From Cryptomeria japonica (lineage: Eukaryota; Streptophyta; Pinopsida; Cupressales; Cupressaceae), in the NCBI RefSeq assembly GCF_030272615.1, contig NC_081407.1, positions 373,906,632-373,970,631 of the forward strand: a stretch of 64,000 bases of DNA. Direction: 5' to 3'. Position 1 is the stretch's first letter; each line of letters opens with the position of its first letter. Below the pieces are notes generated by a model. That model searched no databases and was not told the DNA's origin. It was given only the letters and a program-made list of their open reading frames with translations. The translations under genes were made by a program, and so were the position numbers. Below are positions 59,696-64,000 of this stretch, one piece after another.

Positions 59696-60766
59696 TGTTG
59701 GTATTTTGGTATGGTTTTGTCATTGATGTCAACACCTACTAAACACTTATCAACTCTGGCACATTGGAGATCTAGCAACATTCACCGACAAGCAAGTGAC
59801 TAATGCACAGTCACTGGTATATGGTTCACCGGCAGGATACAGTGATCACTGGTACTTGGAATGGCATGGAAAATACTTGGTAATGTCGAAGACATTGTTT
59901 GGACATCATATCTTGGAAAGTTGTTTATCAATTTATTCATATTTGCATATTTGCTTTTACCGGCAAATAGGTCCAGGGTTATCTAGGGTTACACCGGCAG
60001 GTTTAACTCTTCCAAATCAGCATGGCACACTATGAAGATAATTGATTAATGTTGTAAATGCATTGAGCCGACATGCTAAATCAATTATTGCATCCAATAT
60101 TGTATTATTTGTAAAATGATTTTATTGTAATATCTTGTAGAGTCGACCTACTATAATTGGTCTTAGGTTATGGTATAAATGTAAGATCTTAAATATAAGA
60201 TCGATTGTGGAATACGAAGAAGGTTGTGTGTGAAGGTATATGCGAGATCTAGTAGAGCTATACATGAAGACATCATTTGAAGGTAAAGCTAAGGTTTTGT
60301 GAAAGCATATCAGCATTACACCAGTACTGAATTTAGCATATGAAGATGCTATTTTAAGCAGTACATTCTTATTGGATTTAACCATCCAATTGTAGTCAAT
60401 GTGACTCCTATTTGTGTTTGAGTAGTGAGCTCTAGGCGGTTGGCTTTTCTGCATGTGCAGACCCCATTTATGTACACTTACTATCCACAGTAGTATCATC
60501 TGATTGTGGGTAAGGTTTTCCACCGTGGTTTTTCCCCTTACAGGGTTTCCACGTACAAATATTGGTGTTATGTGTTGTGGATGACTTTGTCTTTTGATTT
60601 CATGCATTAATGTTTACCGGTATTGCATTTATCAGTTAATTTGTTTCACCAGTATCACAGACTGTTTCACCGGTATTAAACAATAATTTGATTAAGTGAT
60701 TTTTGGTTTAATATTTTAAGACAACTGATTCACCCTCCCCTTCTCAGTTGTCCCTGGGACCTAGCA
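59696..60766 (+). repeat. 3' LTR of the SIRE-like element
   Basis: TGTTGGTATTTTGG to GGACCTAGCA, 1071 bp, followed by the TATAC target copy. It carries the 47 bp missing in the 5' LTR, with three CACCGGTAT/ACCGGTATT segments. Confidence 0.94.
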
Positions 60767-60771
60767 TATAC
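60767..60771. other. Target-site duplication TATAC (right)
   Basis: Identical to 47325-47329. Confidence 0.9.
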
Positions 60772-61082
60772 CCTATACAAATTTTCATGCCTTATGTCAG
60801 CTTACAAAGATATATACAATATCAAATTACATGTCAGCCAGATAACATAAATGCATAATAATTAAAATCAATGGCCGATACTGGATCCAAGATGTGTCAG
60901 CCTCCAATATCGATAACCTTTACTAAACCATGTCGGTCTGCATTGTCAGTGGCCAAAGAAATCCTTCTGTCCTGTCGGTGTAGATTTTGTGAAGTGTCTG
61001 TCAGTACACCATAGAATCAAAACATGAAGTCGGAACACAAAATCATGTTGCCATCAATGACAACATAGTGAAACCAACCAAT
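60772..61082 (-). repeat. 5' LTR of the minus-strand copia, outer part
   Basis: It continues the LTR broken at 47329. The minus strand appears to begin TGGTTGGTTTCACTATG at about 61082, with the GTTGTCATTGATGGCAACA segment usual at the start of SIRE-like LTRs. The exact end is uncertain by a few bases. No target duplication with the flank at 33163-33167 is visible. Confidence 0.7.
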
Positions 61083-62331
61083 AGAGTGTCAATTGCCAAT
61101 AGGCACATCCAGGTGTCAAGAAGATGCATGTAGATTTGCGATAGTTGTATCATTGGACGGGTATGAGGAGAGACAAAGATGATTATGTGGCATGTTTCTT
61201 AGCATGTCAGCACGTGAAGGAAAAGCACTAGCATCCAACAGGTTTGTTGCAATTGAACCTGGTTCCAAAGTGGAAATGGGATATTATATCCATAGATTTC
61301 ATTGTTGGTTTGCCTATGTCTTTGCGTCGGCATGATGCTATTATGGTCATCGTTGATAGGCTGACCAAGGTGGCACATTTCTTACTGATCAAATCATCCT
61401 ATACAACAATGTCAATGTCTCGTATTTTCATGGAGTAGATTTTGAGGTTGTGTGGTATTCCTCGATGGATCATTTCAAATCATGATCCAGTGTTCACCTC
61501 AATGGCTCTTCAGCATGATTTGGGAGCACAATTGAACTTTAGTTCGACATATCATCCAGAGACAGATGGTCAGACAGAGAGGGTGAATCAGGTGTTGGAG
61601 GATATGTTGAGGATGTATGTCATGGACTAGTAGTCTAGATGGGAGAATTATATTAATTTAGTAGAGTTTGCCTATAATAATAGGTATCATAGTTTGATTG
61701 GCATGTCTCCTTTCCAGGCATTATATGGTAGGACTTGTTGTACACCCTTGAGTTGGGAGAGATTGGAGGACAAAGTACTACTTGGTTCAAGATGTTATAG
61801 GACATGGAGCAGTAGGTGATGCGTATTAGAGAGCATTTGGCAGTGACATAGGATAGACACAAGAAATATGCAGATGCTCACCATGTGGACAAGAAGTTTG
61901 CGGTTGAGGATAAGGTGTTTTTGAGAATGCGTCTGTGAAAGAGTCCAATCTGTTATGGAAAAGTCTCTAAGTTGGCACCTCGATTTGTAGGACCTTTTGA
62001 GATTTTGGAGCGGATTGGTCCTGTAGCATATCGCCTTACCTTTTTGCCTAGCTTGTCCTGTATCCATGATGTATTTCATGTGTTTTTTTTTAGGCTTTAT
62101 CATCCTGATATGTCGCATGTTTTGGATTGGCATGCACTGTAGGTCGAGGATAGGCAACTTTCTCTGGAGCCCATGCACATTCTTTAGCTTCGAGGGCTGA
62201 CTCTCAGGGGTCGGGTCATGGAGCAAGTAAGGGTCCAATGGGACCCAAGTGATGATTCTTTAGCGACATGGGACAATGCAACACGGATGAGAGAATTGTA
62301 CCCCTATCTATTCTCAGGCTTCCAAGAGTAA
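61083..62331 (+). pseudogene. Chromovirus integrase and chromodomain
   Basis: Sequence resumes with HPGVKKMHVDL and YHWTGMRRDKDDYVACFLACQHVK (the HHCC zinc domain). The catalytic core has [26 protein letters not shown] and YHPETDGQTERVNQ. The middle is broken by stops (61438, 61630) and shifts. The C-terminal part reads [20 protein letters not shown] and [10 protein letters not shown], then a chromodomain-like end, VQWDPSDDSLATWDNATRM with ELYPYLF. Chromodomains guide insertion to marked heterochromatin in this clade. Confidence 0.88.
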
Positions 62332-62337
62332 GACTAG

Positions 62338-62353
62338 GCAAAGGGGGTGAGGA
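62338..62353 (+). other. Polypurine tract of the chromovirus
   Basis: GCAAAGGGGGTGAGGA directly precedes the TG of the 3' LTR at 62354. Confidence 0.85.
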
Positions 62354-64000
62354 TGTAGTGTCCCTCCTCGATTTACATTTTGATTCATGATTCAATAGAC
62401 TTATCTAGACTTATGATGATTATGGCTTTATTCCTATGCAATAGACATTTATAATGCTATATGGACATATGATATATTGATGAATTTTGATGATCTATGT
62501 GATGAATGACATGTTATGATTATTCGATGGATGGTATTTCTTGATGGACTTATATGTATTCAAGATTCTTATGTGATTTATATTATTTCATGATATATGA
62601 CGATGATACTAACCGTACTCCATGATGATAATTTTATAAGATGTGTTTGTATTGGGTGACTGTCTTCGTGAAAAGGACGATGCCTTATCACTCATCGTGA
62701 GCATGATAAGTTGTAGCGACTCTTTCACTTGCCTACGAATATGATGTTGTATATATATGTTTTTTTGTATTTATCAGTGGATGCAGGATTGCAGGTACTA
62801 GACATCAACTCCGCCTAGTCTCACAGGTTTGAGTGTGTCCTAATCCCAATGACAATTGTTGGAGATGACTTGGTTTTCCCTCACCTACTCATGATCATGT
62901 ATGTTCACCTTGTCAGTCTTGTTGGGTGTAAGTGTTGTCTAGTCTTGTGTCGACATCTCGTTCTATCTATGTGTAGTTGGTTATGTGTGTGTATGATTTA
63001 TCATGGATTGAATTAATTATCCTATGGTTGCATAATGTTTATCTAATTAATTAATTAATGTTGAGTAATAGTTATTAAAGTTATAATTAATCAATTAATT
63101 AATGGATATTTGATTTATTATTATTGAATTTATTAATGTTTGATTTATAAATTAATTGGTTTTATTTTGGACTTAATTGATTGTTATTTATTTAATTGAT
63201 TTATTGACTATTGTTTTATTTAATTAATTTTATCCTTTTGATTTTTTTATTGTTAATTGATTTATTTAATTTATTTTAGATATAGTTATGAAGTTGACTT
63301 TGTTTAATTAATAATTATAAAAGTATAAAGCCTATTTCTATTTCTACACTCCTAAAAAGTAATAATATTATTATATTGCTTTTACTATGCATGGGAGGTG
63401 TAAAAATAAAATAAAGTTAATTTTACCTACCCTCCTAATTGATTGGGTGGATTTAGAATAATAAGTAAAAAATATAATAAAATATTCTTACCTTGGAACT
63501 ATACACGATAGGTAAGAAATATTGATTTTTGGATTATTTTGATTGGCTAGGATTTTTGAATAGTTTGTTGTGTATTTTCTATTTATTTCAAATTTCTGGA
63601 TGGCTGTCGGGTTACTAGTCGATAGGATTTTGATTGAAGCTTTGCTATTTTGGCTTGGATCTTGGTTTGCATTTGGATTTTGGAAGCTCTTCTTCAATTT
63701 TCATCCTTATATTTGCAATCTCCAGGTTGGAGTTCTTCTTTCATGTTTAGTTTTCTAAAATTCTTGTCTTCTCTGTGTCTTCCTATGAAATGATTTATTT
63801 GTGATTTTTGAATAAATAGGGAAAATAAAGACATTAGAGTTTAAATTATTTAGAATCAAAATGAATGAAAAGGGGGGAATTATAGATTGGCTCCTTATGT
63901 TTGAGTGAGATTCTTGAGTTGATTTGTTTATGTAGTGAACACTGGATAAATGCATATATGTATATACATTTTCTATGTGGTTGTAGAATGTTTTTTTTGG
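62354..64000 (+). repeat. 3' LTR of the chromovirus, partial
   Basis: It starts TGTAGTGTCCCTCC and stays collinear with the 5' LTR to the window end (matching about 28040), but lacks the 584-bp insert. By the 5' copy, roughly another 2.6 kb should lie beyond the window. Confidence 0.93.

Larger units (their letters stand above)
47330..60766 (+). mobile_element. SIRE/Maximus-like Ty1/copia element, complete with target duplication
   Basis: It has LTRs (47330-48353 and 59696-60766), an initiator-Met primer site, one gag-pol frame and a purine tract. It is interrupted at 50821 by a second element, whose removal with one GAATC copy leaves the pol frame continuous. Four in-frame stops (50034, 58191, 58530 and 59226) inactivate it. 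Confidence 0.95.
25793..64000 (+). mobile_element. Tekay/Del-like chromovirus carrying about 28 kb of nested insertions (runs off right edge)
   Basis: The 5' LTR (25793-30646), initiator-Met primer site (30649), gag, protease, RT remnant and RNase H run to 33166. Integrase and chromodomain resume at about 61104, followed by a purine tract and the 3' LTR at 62354. The first 1.6 kb of the 3' LTR is collinear with 25793-28040. The domain order PR-RT-RNase H-INT-chromodomain defines a chromovirus. Gag, protease and RT are all defective. The stretch of about 100 codons normally found between RNase H and the integrase zinc domain is missing at the interruption. Confidence 0.9.

Noticed and set aside
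59352-59742. Env-like ORF after the SIRE-like pol
   Set aside because: The frames are short, on both strands, and lack signal peptide, transmembrane or coiled-coil order. The region is the untranslated stretch with purine tracts.

Overview
This window looks like heterochromatic nuclear DNA from a large, repeat-swollen plant genome. A gymnosperm is plausible from the element types, but that is an inference and not shown. There is no intact host gene. Almost everything I can identify is LTR retrotransposon, plus one DNA-transposon-like unit, satellite DNA and a few SINE-like repeats. Essentially every coding region is broken by stop codons or frameshifts.

Region 1 (1-11502, minus strand) is a Ty3/gypsy element of the Tat type. 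Its 3' LTR runs off the left window edge, its 5' LTR is at 9835-11502, and its pol carries RT, a first RNase H, a second archaeal-type RNase H and integrase. Between pol and the 3' LTR, on the opposite strand, lies a decayed, intron-containing plant mobile domain (PMD) gene. The element sits in the LTR of an older, internally deleted Ty1/copia element (11503-14233).

Region 2 (14234-25792) is AT-rich relic DNA. It holds two tRNA-derived SINE-like sequences, two short tandem duplications, a CpG-retaining patch near 20 kb, and copia fragments that include a gag and one LTR edge.

Region 3 (25793 to beyond 64000, plus strand) is one Tekay/Del-like chromovirus with LTRs of almost 5 kb. Its LTR-to-LTR body is interrupted between RNase H and integrase by about 28 kb of nested material: an orphan minus-strand copia LTR; an unclassified element (about 33.5-41.24 kb) with two convergent genes and a reiterated GGATATCC motif near both ends; a GA microsatellite; a 4.2 kb self-complementary satellite ending in a large inverted duplication; a minus-strand copia gag and LTR; and, inside that LTR, a full SIRE-like copia (47330-60766, target duplication TATAC). 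That element in turn holds a complete non-autonomous copia-like element (50822-57572, target duplication GAATC) with gag and a 1087-codon second ORF but no pol.

The elements interact mainly through nesting. The two target-site duplications give a firm relative order, most in-frame stops look like C-to-T decay of CAG, CAA or CGA codons, and the non-autonomous elements share a distinctive coiled-coil, four-zinc-knuckle gag and presumably depended on relatives for RT and integrase. The best candidates for something undescribed are the two-gene element at 33.5-41.24 kb, the non-autonomous copia with its ORF2, and the inverted satellite duplication centred at 44822/44823.
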